This document shows positions 16,402 through 24,829 of a stretch of DNA of 64,000 bases, in pieces. The DNA is taken from the NCBI GenBank assembly GCA_964430565.1, contig CAYSFD010000019.1:140583-204582 (forward strand), in the 5' to 3' direction. This DNA is from VBDM01 sp964430565. GTDB lineage: Bacteria; Pseudomonadota; Gammaproteobacteria; Burkholderiales; SG8-39. The notes under the pieces were generated by a model. The model was given only the letters and a program-made list of their open reading frames with translations, had not been told where the DNA came from and did no database searches. The number at the start of each line of letters is the position of its first letter. The stretch's first letter is position 1. The position numbers and the translations under genes were made by a program.

Positions 16402-17742
16402 GTGATCGCGTACAAAGTTGTTGCGGGCGCTATCGCGCTGATCGCGTCAGCCCCGGCTCGGGCGGCGGATGGGCCCGCGGTGCTCGGAATTCCCGTCGAT
16501 TTCATCCTGTTCGGCATCACGCTGCTCGGCGTGGCGCTTTTCCACCGGCACACGCTTTACGTTGCGCTTACGGGGCTTGTCGTCATCACCTTGTACAAGC
16601 TCGGCTTCACCGGCTTCAAGACGGGGAGCGGAATTGCCGGACTCGGTGGCCACTTGCATCACGAGTGGGTGATCCTCACGAATCTGCTGTGTCTGCTGCT
16701 CGGTTTCGCGCTGCTCTCCCGGCATTTCGAGAAGACGCGCGTTCCCGCAGTGCTGCCGCGCTACCTTCCGCACGACTGGAAGGGTTGCTTCGCATTGCTT
16801 GTGATCGTGTTCGTGCTCTCGTCGTTCCTAGACAACATCGCCGCCGCGCTGATCGGCGGGGCGATGGCGCACACGCTGTTCCGAGCCAAGGTGCATATCG
16901 GCTATCTGGCGGCGATCGTCGCCGCTTCGAACGCCGGCGGCGCGGGCAGCGTCATCGGCGACACCACCACCACCATGATGTGGATCGCCGGAGTGCATCC
17001 GCTCGACGTTCTCGAGGCCTACGTGGGCGCCGTCGTCGCGCTTGTCGTCTTTGGCATTCCGGCGGCGATCCAGCAGCAGCGTTATTCGCCGATTCTGAAG
17101 CACGAGCACCAGCACATTCACGTGGACTGGACGCGGCTCGCAATCGTGTTTTTCATCCTGATCGCGGCGATCGCGACCAACGTCGTGATGAACGTGATGT
17201 TTCCCCAGATCTCCGACCGGTTTCCTTTCATCGGCGCGGCAGTAGTGATCGCGTTGCTCGTGAGCGTGCCCTTGCGGCGGCCCGACTGGGAAGTGCTTCC
17301 GGAGAGTTTCAAGGGAAGTATTTTTCTGCTCTCGCTCGTCCTCGCGGCCACCATGATGCCGGTGGAGAAGCTGCCGTCGGCGTCATGGCAGACGGCGATG
17401 GGCCTCGGTTTCGTTTCGGCCGTGTTCGACAACATTCCCTTGACCGCGTTGGCGCTGAAGCAGGGCGGCTATGATTGGGGCTATCTCGCTTATGCCGTGG
17501 GGTTCGGCGGCTCGATGATCTGGTTCGGATCGAGCGCCGGGGTGGCGCTGTCGAACATGTATCCCGAGGCGAAGTCGGTCGGGCGCTGGCTTTTCCACGG
17601 CTGGCATGTGACTTTGGCATACGTGCTCGGATTCTTCGTGCTGTTTTTCGTGCTGGGCTGGCATCCCAATCCGCCCCACAAGGCGGGCGCGGCGGCGCTC
17701 AATCCGGCTGCGGCGAGCGCTCCGGCCGCAGCCGTCAGGTAG
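16402..17742 (+). CDS. Ion-transporter-superfamily carrier (NhaD/citrate-transporter-like)
   Basis: About 446 residues with 11-13 predicted helices. Motifs VFVLSSFLDNIAAALIGG and ASNAGGAGSVIGDTTTTMMW in the first half and SAVFDNIPLTALALKQGGYDWG in the second are the paired re-entrant hairpins of the IT superfamily; the FDN and GDTTT pieces resemble NhaD sodium/proton antiporters. The frame opens at 16363, but GTG at 16402 sits 6 bases after GGAGGAG and is preferred. The N-terminal ALIASAPARAA stretch looks like a cleaved signal, as in some NhaD proteins. The substrate (Na+/H+ or a carboxylate) is unproven. Confidence 0.8.
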   Translation: MIAYKVVAGAIALIASAPARAADGPAVLGIPVDFILFGITLLGVALFHRHTLYVALTGLVVITLYKLGFTGFKTGSGIAGLGGHLHHEWVILTNLLCLLLGFALLSRHFEKTRVPAVLPRYLPHDWKGCFALLVIVFVLSSFLDNIAAALIGGAMAHTLFRAKVHIGYLAAIVAASNAGGAGSVIGDTTTTMMWIAGVHPLDVLEAYVGAVVALVVFGIPAAIQQQRYSPILKHEHQHIHVDWTRLAIVFFILIAAIATNVVMNVMFPQISDRFPFIGAAVVIALLVSVPLRRPDWEVLPESFKGSIFLLSLVLAATMMPVEKLPSASWQTAMGLGFVSAVFDNIPLTALALKQGGYDWGYLAYAVGFGGSMIWFGSSAGVALSNMYPEAKSVGRWLFHGWHVTLAYVLGFFVLFFVLGWHPNPPHKAGAAALNPAAASAPAAAVR

Positions 17743-17988
17743 ACCCCGCCCCTGGGGCTTACCCACCCTGCAGCCGGGCCGCCCTCGGCCTGTTTCACGA
17801 TGCGGAAGGCTCCCGTTCCGGCTTGCATTCGAGGCGGACTAGGAATACGATTCGCGGGCTTTGGCGTCGCGAAAAACCTGAGGGCTGACGCTGGAACAAC
17901 GCGGCCCGCGAGACGTTTACCCGGGCAGATTCCGGGGACAACAACAGCGCCGAGACGACCGTCTTACCCCCTTCCAATGGAGGATTCA

Positions 17989-19146
17989 ATGAGTAATGAG
18001 CAAGTTAAGAAGCCGGAAACCGCTTCGCGCCGCAAGTTCCTGACCGGCGCTGCGGCCGCCACGGCCGGCGCCGCTGCGCTCGGCTTCCCGATGATCGCCA
18101 AGGGCCAGGCCGGTCCGATCAGCATGCGCTGGCAGTCGACCTGGCCATCGAAGGATATCTTCCACGAGTACGCGCTTGATTTCGCCAAGAAGGTGAACGA
18201 CATGACCGGCGGCGACTTGAGGATCGAGGTGCTGCCCGCGGGCGCGGTGGTGCCGGCCTTCGGCCTGATCGACGCGGTGTCGAAGGGCACGCTCGATGGC
18301 GGCCACGGTGTGCTCGTCTATCACTACGGCAAGCAAAATGCTCTGGCGCTGTGGGGCTCGGGCCCGGCCTACGGCATGGACGCCAACACGCTGCTCTCCT
18401 GGCACAAGTACGGCGGCGGCAAGGAACTCCTCAACAAGCTCTACGCCTCGATCGGGCAGAACGTCGTATCGTTCCCCTACGGGCCGATGCCGACCCAGCC
18501 GCTCGGATGGTTCAAGAAGCCGATCACCAAGGTCGAGGACTTCAAGGGCCTCAAGTTCCGCACGGTGGGCATTTCGATCGACGTGTTCACGGGCATGGGC
18601 GCGGCGGTCAACGCGCTGCCCGGCGGCGAGATCGTGCCGGCGATGGACCGCGGGCTGCTCGATGCGGCCGAGTTCAACAACGCCAGCTCCGACCGCCTGC
18701 TCGGCTTCGCCGACGTCTCCAAGGTGTGCATGCTGCAGAGCTACCACCAGAACGCCGAGCAGTTCGAGATCACCTTCAACAAGACCAAGTACGACGCGCT
18801 GCCGGCAAAGATGAAGGCCATCATCGAGAACGCGGTCGAGGCGGCCTCCCAGGACATGTCGTGGAAGGCGATCCACCGCTACTCGCAGGACTACATCGAG
18901 CTGCAGACCAAGGACAAGGTGCGCTTCTTCAAGACCCCGGACTCGGTGCTCGCGCGCCAGCTCGTGGTGTACGACGAGGCTGCCGCGAAGCGCAAGGACA
19001 ACGCGCTGTTCCGCGAGATCGAGGAGTCGCAGAAGAAGTTCGCCGAGCGCGCGGTGCGCTGGTACCTCGACACCCAGGTCAGCTCGCGCATGGCCTACAA
19101 CCACTACTTCGGCAAGAAGCCCGCTGCGGCGGCGAAGAAGGCCTGA
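17989..19146 (+). CDS. TRAP transporter substrate-binding protein (DctP/FcbT1-like)
   Basis: A 385-residue periplasmic binding protein with a twin-arginine signal (SRRKFLTGAAAATAG) that predicts folded export. The mature part begins around GPISMRWQSTWPSKD and resembles the FcbT1 mannitol/chloroaromatic-type group, with the conserved FKGLKFRTVG-like strand and the ligand-binding Arg it carries. GGAGG at 17979 places the start at ATG 17989 rather than at the in-frame ATG at 17977. It is cut off from the permease genes by a strong terminator, giving more binding protein than permease. The 246 bases upstream hold no recognisable gene. Confidence 0.92.
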   Translation: MSNEQVKKPETASRRKFLTGAAAATAGAAALGFPMIAKGQAGPISMRWQSTWPSKDIFHEYALDFAKKVNDMTGGDLRIEVLPAGAVVPAFGLIDAVSKGTLDGGHGVLVYHYGKQNALALWGSGPAYGMDANTLLSWHKYGGGKELLNKLYASIGQNVVSFPYGPMPTQPLGWFKKPITKVEDFKGLKFRTVGISIDVFTGMGAAVNALPGGEIVPAMDRGLLDAAEFNNASSDRLLGFADVSKVCMLQSYHQNAEQFEITFNKTKYDALPAKMKAIIENAVEAASQDMSWKAIHRYSQDYIELQTKDKVRFFKTPDSVLARQLVVYDEAAAKRKDNALFREIEESQKKFAERAVRWYLDTQVSSRMAYNHYFGKKPAAAAKKA

Positions 19147-19166
19147 GGCATTTAGCGTTTCAAAGG

Positions 19167-19200
19167 ACACCATCCGGCGACCCCGGATGGTGTTTTTTTT
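19167..19200 (+). terminator. Strong intrinsic terminator after the TRAP binding-protein gene
   Basis: ACACCATCCGG (19167-19177) pairs perfectly with CCGGATGGTGT (19183-19193) across a 5-base loop and runs into eight T (19193-19200). It lies 20 bases after the stop codon, between the binding-protein gene and the two permease genes. Confidence 0.92.
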
Positions 19201-19212
19201 GATCTCCGTCAG
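19199..19212. promoter_or_regulatory. Weak FNR-like site before the TRAP permease genes
   Basis: TTGAT-CTCC-GTCAG matches the FNR-family pattern TTGAT-N4-(A/G)TCAA except for the last base. A candidate -10 box TAGACT (19235-19240) lies at the distance expected of a class II site, and dctQ starts at 19272. The first bases are part of the terminator T-run, so chance cannot be excluded. Confidence 0.3.
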
Positions 19213-19271
19213 GGATACGCCGGAATCGGCGGGGTAGACTCCTTCCGCCAAGCCTTCACAGGATCGAAGCC

Positions 19272-19895
19272 ATGCAGAAGCTGTTGCTGTTCGTCGACAA
19301 GCTCAGCACCTGGGTCGGCCAGGCGTTTTCCTTCTTCATCGTGCTGCTCACCCTTCACGTCACCTGGGAAGTGTTCGCCCGCTACGCGCTCGATGCGCCG
19401 CGCGCGTGGGCTTTCGACGTGATGATCTATTTTTACGGAACGCTCTTCATGATGGCCGGCGCCTACACGCTGTCGAAGAACAGCCACGTGCGCGGGGACG
19501 TGCTCTATGGCTTTTTCAGGCCGCGCACCCAGGCGACGATCGACCTCACGCTTTATATCGTGGCTTTCATTCCCGGTGTGTTCGCGCTGACCTACGCGGG
19601 TTATTTCTACGCTGCCGAGTCCTGGGCGATCAACGAGCACTCGACCATCACCTACGAGGGCCCGCCGATCTACCCGTTCAAGACGGTGATCCCGCTGGCC
19701 GGGGCGATCCTGCTGGCGCAGGGCATCGTCGAGATCATCCGCTGCATCGTGTGCCTCAAGACAGGCGTATGGCCCTCGCGCCAAGTGGACGTCGAGGAAG
19801 TGGACGTGGAAAAGCTGAAGGAGGAGTTGCACGTCAAGGACGAGGACATCGAGAAGCTCGACCAATACGTCGTGAAGCAGGAACCGCACAGGTGA
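19272..19895 (+). CDS. dctQ: TRAP transporter small permease subunit (DctQ)
   Basis: A 207-residue membrane protein with four predicted helices (roughly 15-38, 55-72, 90-112, 135-155), the DctQ plan. It carries the typical WEVFARYALDAPRAWAFD segment between helices 1 and 2. A charged C-terminal tail of about 40 residues (repeated EEVDVEKLKEE-like Glu/Asp/Lys) extends beyond the usual end. It is followed 54 bases later by the large permease gene. Confidence 0.9.
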   Translation: MQKLLLFVDKLSTWVGQAFSFFIVLLTLHVTWEVFARYALDAPRAWAFDVMIYFYGTLFMMAGAYTLSKNSHVRGDVLYGFFRPRTQATIDLTLYIVAFIPGVFALTYAGYFYAAESWAINEHSTITYEGPPIYPFKTVIPLAGAILLAQGIVEIIRCIVCLKTGVWPSRQVDVEEVDVEKLKEELHVKDEDIEKLDQYVVKQEPHR

Positions 19896-19949
19896 TATCG
19901 AACACGGGGGCATGGCCCCTTGTAAATTCCCCACATCGGTAAACGGCGA

Positions 19950-21962
19950 ATGAAACTGCGCAAGGAACTGTGGTTCGGCTTCTCATTGATGGCAATGATA
20001 GTGATCGCCATCCTGGCGTTCATGCCCTGGGGCAACATCACCAACGGCCACATCGGGCTGCTCATGCTCGCGCTGATCGTGGTGGCCATCATGCTCGGTT
20101 TTCCCACGGCCTTCACGCTCATGGGCATGGGCGTGTTCTTCGCGTGGCTCTTTTATCGCGGCGTCAACCCGCAGCTCGCCGTCCAGCAGGTGCTCGACCT
20201 GTTCGTGCAGCGCACCTTCGGGGTGATGTCGAACGACGTGCTGATCGCGATCCCGCTGTTCCTGTTCATGGGCTACCTGGTCGAGCGGGCGCAGTTGATC
20301 GACAAGCTGTTCCACAGCCTGCATCTCGCGACTACGCGCGTGCCGGGCTCGCTCGCGGTGGCAACGATAGTTACCTGTGCCATCTTCGCCACCGCCACCG
20401 GCATCGTCGGCGCGTGCGTGACGCTGATGGGCCTGCTCGCGTTCCCGGCGATGCTCAAGGCGGGCTACAACGTCAAGGTTGCAGCGGGCGCGGTCACCGC
20501 CGGCGGCTGCCTCGGCATCCTGATTCCGCCTTCGGTCCTGCTGATCGTGTACGGCGCGACCGCCGGCGTGTCGGTGGTGCAACTCTACGCCGGCGCTTTC
20601 CTTCCCGGTTTCATGCTCGCGGGGCTCTACATCGGCTACGTCATCGTGCTCGCGAAGTGGAAGCCGGCGCTGATGCCGCCGCTGGCCGAGAGCGAGCAGC
20701 GGGTCCCGCTTCCGCCTCACGCCCAGGCGCTGGCGCAGCAGAAAATCCACGTGCTGGCTGCGTTATGGCGGGCACTGATGGGGCAAGGTAGCGCTGGTGT
20801 CCCGAAGCGCACCGTGCTCGGGCAGCTCGTCGTGTCCCTGCTGCCGGCGCTCGTCATCGTCGTCCTGCTCGGCACCACCTTTCGCTCGGCGACTGCGCCG
20901 GTGGTGGAAGCCAGCACGGCGGGCCTGGTCGAAGCGGGCGGAGCGATTGCGGCCGACATTAAGGAGGAACCCGCAGGCCTGATCGGCATGCAGGAGCCCG
21001 AGCCGGAAGCATCGGAAGTGAAGGAACCCCCGGTTGAGGCTGCGTCCGGCGAGGCGAAGACCGGGGCGGCAGCGCCAGTGCGACCGACCGAGGTGACAGC
21101 GGTCGAAGAAAAACCGGCGGCAGCCAATCAGGAACGCCTGCCGGCGCCCACTTGGTTCTGGATCGTGCTCGCCGCCGGCATCGGCCTGATCGGGTTCATC
21201 TACTGGATCTGGGACTGGGAGCGGCTTGAGGTGTTCAAGAAGCTGCTGACCTCGTTCTTCCCGCTGGCGATCCTGATCCTCATGGTGCTCGGCTCGATCG
21301 TTTTCGGGCTGGCGACGCCTGCCGAGGCCGCGGCGGTGGGCGCTTTTGGCGGATTCTTCCTGGCGGCGGTCTACCGCTATACCGGCCACTTGCAGCGAGG
21401 CTCGGGCGGCCCGTTTTCCGGGGCCGTCATCGGCGGAACGCTGAGGGAGTTCGGGACGATCATCAAGGAGTCGTCTTTCCTTACGGCCAAGACGAGCGCG
21501 ATGGTGTGCTGGCTGTTCGTCGGCTCCGGGATCTTCGCGGCGGCGTTCGCGCTGCTTGGCGGCCAGGAGGTCATCGAGAAGTGGGTGCTCTCGATGGACC
21601 TCACGCCGCTGCAGTTCATGATCCTCGCCCAGTTCATCATCTTCATCCTCGGCTGGCCGCTCGAGTGGACCGAGATCATCATCATCTTCATGCCGATCTT
21701 CATTCCGCTCCTGCCGCACTTCGGCATCGATCCGCTGTTCTTCGGGCTGCTGGTGGCGCTCAACCTGCAGACGGCGTTCCTGTCGCCGCCGGTGGCGATG
21801 GCGGCGTTCTACCTGAAGGGCGTCTCCCCGCCGCACGTCACGCTCAACCAGATCTTCGCCGGCATGATGCCCTTCATGGGCATCCAGGTCATCGCGCTGA
21901 TCCTTCTGTACACGTTCCCGGCGATCGGCCTTTGGCTGCCGAGCGTGCTGTACGCGAGATGA
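19950..21962 (+). CDS. dctM: TRAP transporter large permease subunit (DctM) with a large central insert
   Basis: A 670-residue protein; ordinary DctM subunits have about 425. The N-terminal half (1-235) has the usual helices and motifs, including GFPTAFTLMG and AGGCLGILIPPSVLLIVYG. The C-terminal half (about 430-670) resumes with LGSIVFGLATPAEAAAVGAFGG. Between them are about 190 extra residues: two extra hydrophobic segments (about 285-305 and 395-412) around an acidic Pro/Ala/Glu-rich loop. Long DctM proteins occur in the FcbT3-type TRAP group, which fits the binding protein here. The amidase gene starts 7 bases after the stop. Confidence 0.92.
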   Translation: MKLRKELWFGFSLMAMIVIAILAFMPWGNITNGHIGLLMLALIVVAIMLGFPTAFTLMGMGVFFAWLFYRGVNPQLAVQQVLDLFVQRTFGVMSNDVLIAIPLFLFMGYLVERAQLIDKLFHSLHLATTRVPGSLAVATIVTCAIFATATGIVGACVTLMGLLAFPAMLKAGYNVKVAAGAVTAGGCLGILIPPSVLLIVYGATAGVSVVQLYAGAFLPGFMLAGLYIGYVIVLAKWKPALMPPLAESEQRVPLPPHAQALAQQKIHVLAALWRALMGQGSAGVPKRTVLGQLVVSLLPALVIVVLLGTTFRSATAPVVEASTAGLVEAGGAIAADIKEEPAGLIGMQEPEPEASEVKEPPVEAASGEAKTGAAAPVRPTEVTAVEEKPAAANQERLPAPTWFWIVLAAGIGLIGFIYWIWDWERLEVFKKLLTSFFPLAILILMVLGSIVFGLATPAEAAAVGAFGGFFLAAVYRYTGHLQRGSGGPFSGAVIGGTLREFGTIIKESSFLTAKTSAMVCWLFVGSGIFAAAFALLGGQEVIEKWVLSMDLTPLQFMILAQFIIFILGWPLEWTEIIIIFMPIFIPLLPHFGIDPLFFGLLVALNLQTAFLSPPVAMAAFYLKGVSPPHVTLNQIFAGMMPFMGIQVIALILLYTFPAIGLWLPSVLYAR

Positions 21963-21969
21963 TCGCGGC

Positions 21970-23322
21970 ATGGACGCGGCCAGACTCTACGCGCTGACGG
22001 CGAGCGACGCGGCGCGCCTGATCCGCGAGGGCGCGCTCACCTCGGAAGATCTGGTGCGGGCGTGCCTGGCGCGCATACGCGAGTTCGAGCCGAAGGTACA
22101 GGCCTGGACGTTCCTCGACGAAGAGCATGCGCTCGGCCAGGCACGCGCCGCCGATGAGCTGCGCCGCTCCGGGCAGGCGGTGGGGCCGCTGTGCGGCATT
22201 CCGGTCGGCATCAAGGACATCATCGACACGTCGGACATGCCGACCGAGAACGGCACGGTGCTGCACCGGGGCCGCATGCCGCGTGACGACGCAGCGGTCG
22301 TCGCCAGGCTGCGGGCCGCCGGCGCCGTGATTCTCGGCAAGACGGTCACCACCGAGTGTGCCTATTTTCATCCGGGGAAGACGCGCAATCCGCACGACCC
22401 CGATCGCACGCCCGGTGGCTCCTCCAGCGGCTCGGCCGCGGCGGTCGCTGCCGGCATGGTGCCGCTCGCGCTCGGCAGCCAGACCAACGGGTCCTTGATC
22501 CGACCCGCGGCGTTCTGCGGCGTGTACGGATTCAAGCCGACCCATGGCCTGATTCCGCGCACGGGGATCCTGAAACTTTCGCGCACGCTCGATCATGTCG
22601 GTGTGTTCGCGCGCACGCTCGAGGACCTCGCACTTGCCGCTGAGGAGCTCGCCGGGTACGACGGAGGCGACCCGGACACGCGGCCGCGGGCGCGCGTCCC
22701 GTTCCGCGCGGTCGCCGCGGAAGAGCCGCCGATTCCGCCTCTGATCGCCTTCATCAAGACGCCGCATTGGGACAAGGCCGAGGCGGATACGAAAGAGGCC
22801 TTTGCCGAGCTAGCCGAGGCGCTCGGCGACCGCATGGAGGAGGTGGAGCTGTTCTCTTCCGCGGCCGATGCCTGGGCCGTCCACAAGATCATCATGGAAG
22901 CCGAGATGGCCTCGAATCTCGAGCGCGAGTGGACCCGCGGGCGCGACAAGCTCTCGGCTACGCTCCGCGCCCTGATCGAGCGCGGCCGCGAACTGAGCGC
23001 GGTGGACTATCAGGCTGCGCTGCGCGCGATCGGGCCCATGGCGGACAGCCTCGACGAGCTCTTCATGGAGCGCTACGACGCGATCCTCACGCCGTCGGCC
23101 CCAGGGACGGCGCCGAAAGGCCTTTCGGCGACCGGCGACCCGGCGTTCTGCACTCCCTGGACGCTGTGCGGGGTTCCCTCGATCTCCCTGCCCTTGATGC
23201 AGGGCGCAAACGGTATGCCGCTGGGAGTGCAGCTTGTCGGGCGGCGCGGCTTCGACGCGCGCCTGCTGCGCACCGCACGCTGGCTGGTCGGGCGGATCGG
23301 ACCGGACGTTCGTGAAACCTAG
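21970..23322 (+). CDS. Amidase-signature-family hydrolase
   Basis: A 450-residue amidase. The catalytic Ser-cisSer-Lys triad is visible: Lys in PVGIKDIIDT, cis-Ser in GGSSSGSAAAVA and nucleophile Ser in GSQTNGSLIRPAAFCG. The family hydrolyses a wide range of amides; GatA function is unlikely because GatC and GatB are absent. It follows dctM by 7 bases and overlaps the 2-hydroxyacid dehydrogenase gene, so it probably acts on a compound imported by the TRAP system, releasing a carboxylate. Confidence 0.9.
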   Translation: MDAARLYALTASDAARLIREGALTSEDLVRACLARIREFEPKVQAWTFLDEEHALGQARAADELRRSGQAVGPLCGIPVGIKDIIDTSDMPTENGTVLHRGRMPRDDAAVVARLRAAGAVILGKTVTTECAYFHPGKTRNPHDPDRTPGGSSSGSAAAVAAGMVPLALGSQTNGSLIRPAAFCGVYGFKPTHGLIPRTGILKLSRTLDHVGVFARTLEDLALAAEELAGYDGGDPDTRPRARVPFRAVAAEEPPIPPLIAFIKTPHWDKAEADTKEAFAELAEALGDRMEEVELFSSAADAWAVHKIIMEAEMASNLEREWTRGRDKLSATLRALIERGRELSAVDYQAALRAIGPMADSLDELFMERYDAILTPSAPGTAPKGLSATGDPAFCTPWTLCGVPSISLPLMQGANGMPLGVQLVGRRGFDARLLRTARWLVGRIGPDVRET

Positions 23323-24304
23323 AATTCTCGTCACTCGCGCTACCTTCGCCGAAGTCATCGACGAGCTGCGCGGGCGATACGACGTCGAGGACAATCAGCA
23401 GGACGACACGCCCTGGCGCGGGGACGAGCTGTGGCGCAGGCTCGCGGACAAGGACGGCGTGCTGACCACGGGCTCCGATCGCATCGATGCGGAGACTCTA
23501 GCCGCCGCTCCGCGGCTGAAGGCAGTGTGCAATGTCGCTGTGGGCTACAACAACATCGATCTTGCGGCCTGCAGCGAGCGGGGCATCCTCGCGACCAATA
23601 CGCCGGAAGTCCTCGACGACACGACCGCCGATACGGCCTGGGCGCTGCTCATGGCCGCGGCCCGGCGCGTCACCGAGGCCGAGCGCTGGCTGCGCGCGGG
23701 GAATTGGAAGGAGGGGTGGAGGCACGACCGCCTGCTCGGTCAGGACGTGCATCACGCGACGCTGGGCATCGTCGGCATGGGCCGCATCGGCCAGGCCATC
23801 GCGCGGCGGGCTCGTGGGTTCTCGATGCGTATCCTCTATCACAACCGCAAGCGCGTCCCGAAGTCGATCGAGCGCGCCCTGGGCGCCCGGCATGTAAGTT
23901 TCGAGCGGCTGCTCAAGCAGTCGGATTTTGTAAGTCTCAATCTGCCGTACACACCTGAAAGCCATCACCTGATCGGCGCAGGGGAACTCGCGCTGATGAA
24001 GCCCACCGCGGTGATCGTCAATGCCGCGCGCGGCGGCGTCATCGACGACGCGGCGCTGGTTCAGGCGCTGAAGGAGCGGCGCGTCGCCGCGGCGGGACTG
24101 GACGTGTTCGAAGGCGAGCCGAAGTTGCACCCCGGGTTCCTCGAGATCGACAATGTCGTCATGATTCCGCACATCGGCAGCGCCACGCGCGCCACCCGCA
24201 TGAAGATGAACCTGCTCGCCGTGAAGAACCTGGCCTCGGCTCTTTCAGGCAAGCGCCCGCCCAACCTGCTCAACCCGGAAGCCTGGCCGAAACGCCGCCG
24301 GTAG
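23312..24304 (+). CDS. D-2-hydroxyacid dehydrogenase (glyoxylate/hydroxypyruvate reductase type)
   Basis: A 330-residue NAD(P)-dependent enzyme that interconverts 2-keto and D-2-hydroxy acids. It shows the Rossmann motif GIVGMGRIGQAIARR, the substrate-binding NVAVGYNNID, catalytic Arg in VNAARGGVIDD, Glu near EGEPKLHP and His in IPHIGSAT. The start GTG (23312) lies inside the amidase 3' end, 11 bases before its stop. Together with the amidase and the TRAP genes it suggests use of an amide of a hydroxy- or keto-acid. Confidence 0.9.
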   Translation: MKPRILVTRATFAEVIDELRGRYDVEDNQQDDTPWRGDELWRRLADKDGVLTTGSDRIDAETLAAAPRLKAVCNVAVGYNNIDLAACSERGILATNTPEVLDDTTADTAWALLMAAARRVTEAERWLRAGNWKEGWRHDRLLGQDVHHATLGIVGMGRIGQAIARRARGFSMRILYHNRKRVPKSIERALGARHVSFERLLKQSDFVSLNLPYTPESHHLIGAGELALMKPTAVIVNAARGGVIDDAALVQALKERRVAAAGLDVFEGEPKLHPGFLEIDNVVMIPHIGSATRATRMKMNLLAVKNLASALSGKRPPNLLNPEAWPKRRR

Positions 24305-24400
24305 CGGGCTATTTCGCTCAAGCTGACCCACCACTCGCGGGTCGATCGCTGGTGACTGCATGCTTTTTCGGCTACGCTACGCGACTCCGGGCCGCACCTC

Positions 24401-24829
24401 GTGAAGAAAAGCACCTTTCCGACGCCGCAGGACGTGGAGGCTGCATTCTACGAGGCGCTCGAGGCAGGCGACCTCGAAGCCATGTTGGAAGTGTGGGCGG
24501 ACGACGAGGAAATCGTCTGCATCCATCCGGGGGGGCCGCGGCTCGCCGGCTACGATCAGGTGCGCGAAAGTTTCGCGCAGATCTTCGCCTCCGGCCAGCG
24601 GCTCAAGGTACACGTCTCCGACCCGGTCGTGCTCTCGGGGATGATGCTCGCGATCCACAGCGTTCATGAAAACATCCTGGTGCAGGGCGAGCCACGGCCG
24701 CGAGCGCCGGTCGCCGCAACCAACGTCTACCTTCGCACCGGGAACGGGTGGAGAATGATCCTGCATCATGGATCGCCCGCTCCACAGGCACCGCGCGCAA
24801 GCGCCGATTCCCCGAAGATCCTGCATTGA
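24401..24829 (+). CDS. NTF2-like / SnoaL-like small protein
   Basis: A 142-residue protein with the cone-shaped NTF2 fold suggested by FYEALEAGDLEAMLEVWADDEEIVCIHPGG at the start and VYLRTGNGWRMILHHGSPA at the end. The CIHPGG and LHHGS segments are typical of a DUF4440-like group. It starts at GTG (24401). A TTGA overlap at 24826 couples it to the YheT-type hydrolase gene. No reaction can be assigned. Confidence 0.75.
   Translation: MKKSTFPTPQDVEAAFYEALEAGDLEAMLEVWADDEEIVCIHPGGPRLAGYDQVRESFAQIFASGQRLKVHVSDPVVLSGMMLAIHSVHENILVQGEPRPRAPVAATNVYLRTGNGWRMILHHGSPAPQAPRASADSPKILH

Noticed and set aside
17800..17988. Open frame continuous with the TRAP binding-protein gene upstream of its signal peptide
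   Set aside because: A clear GGAGG and twin-arginine signal place the start at 17989; the upstream residues are Pro/Arg-rich without similarity to anything.
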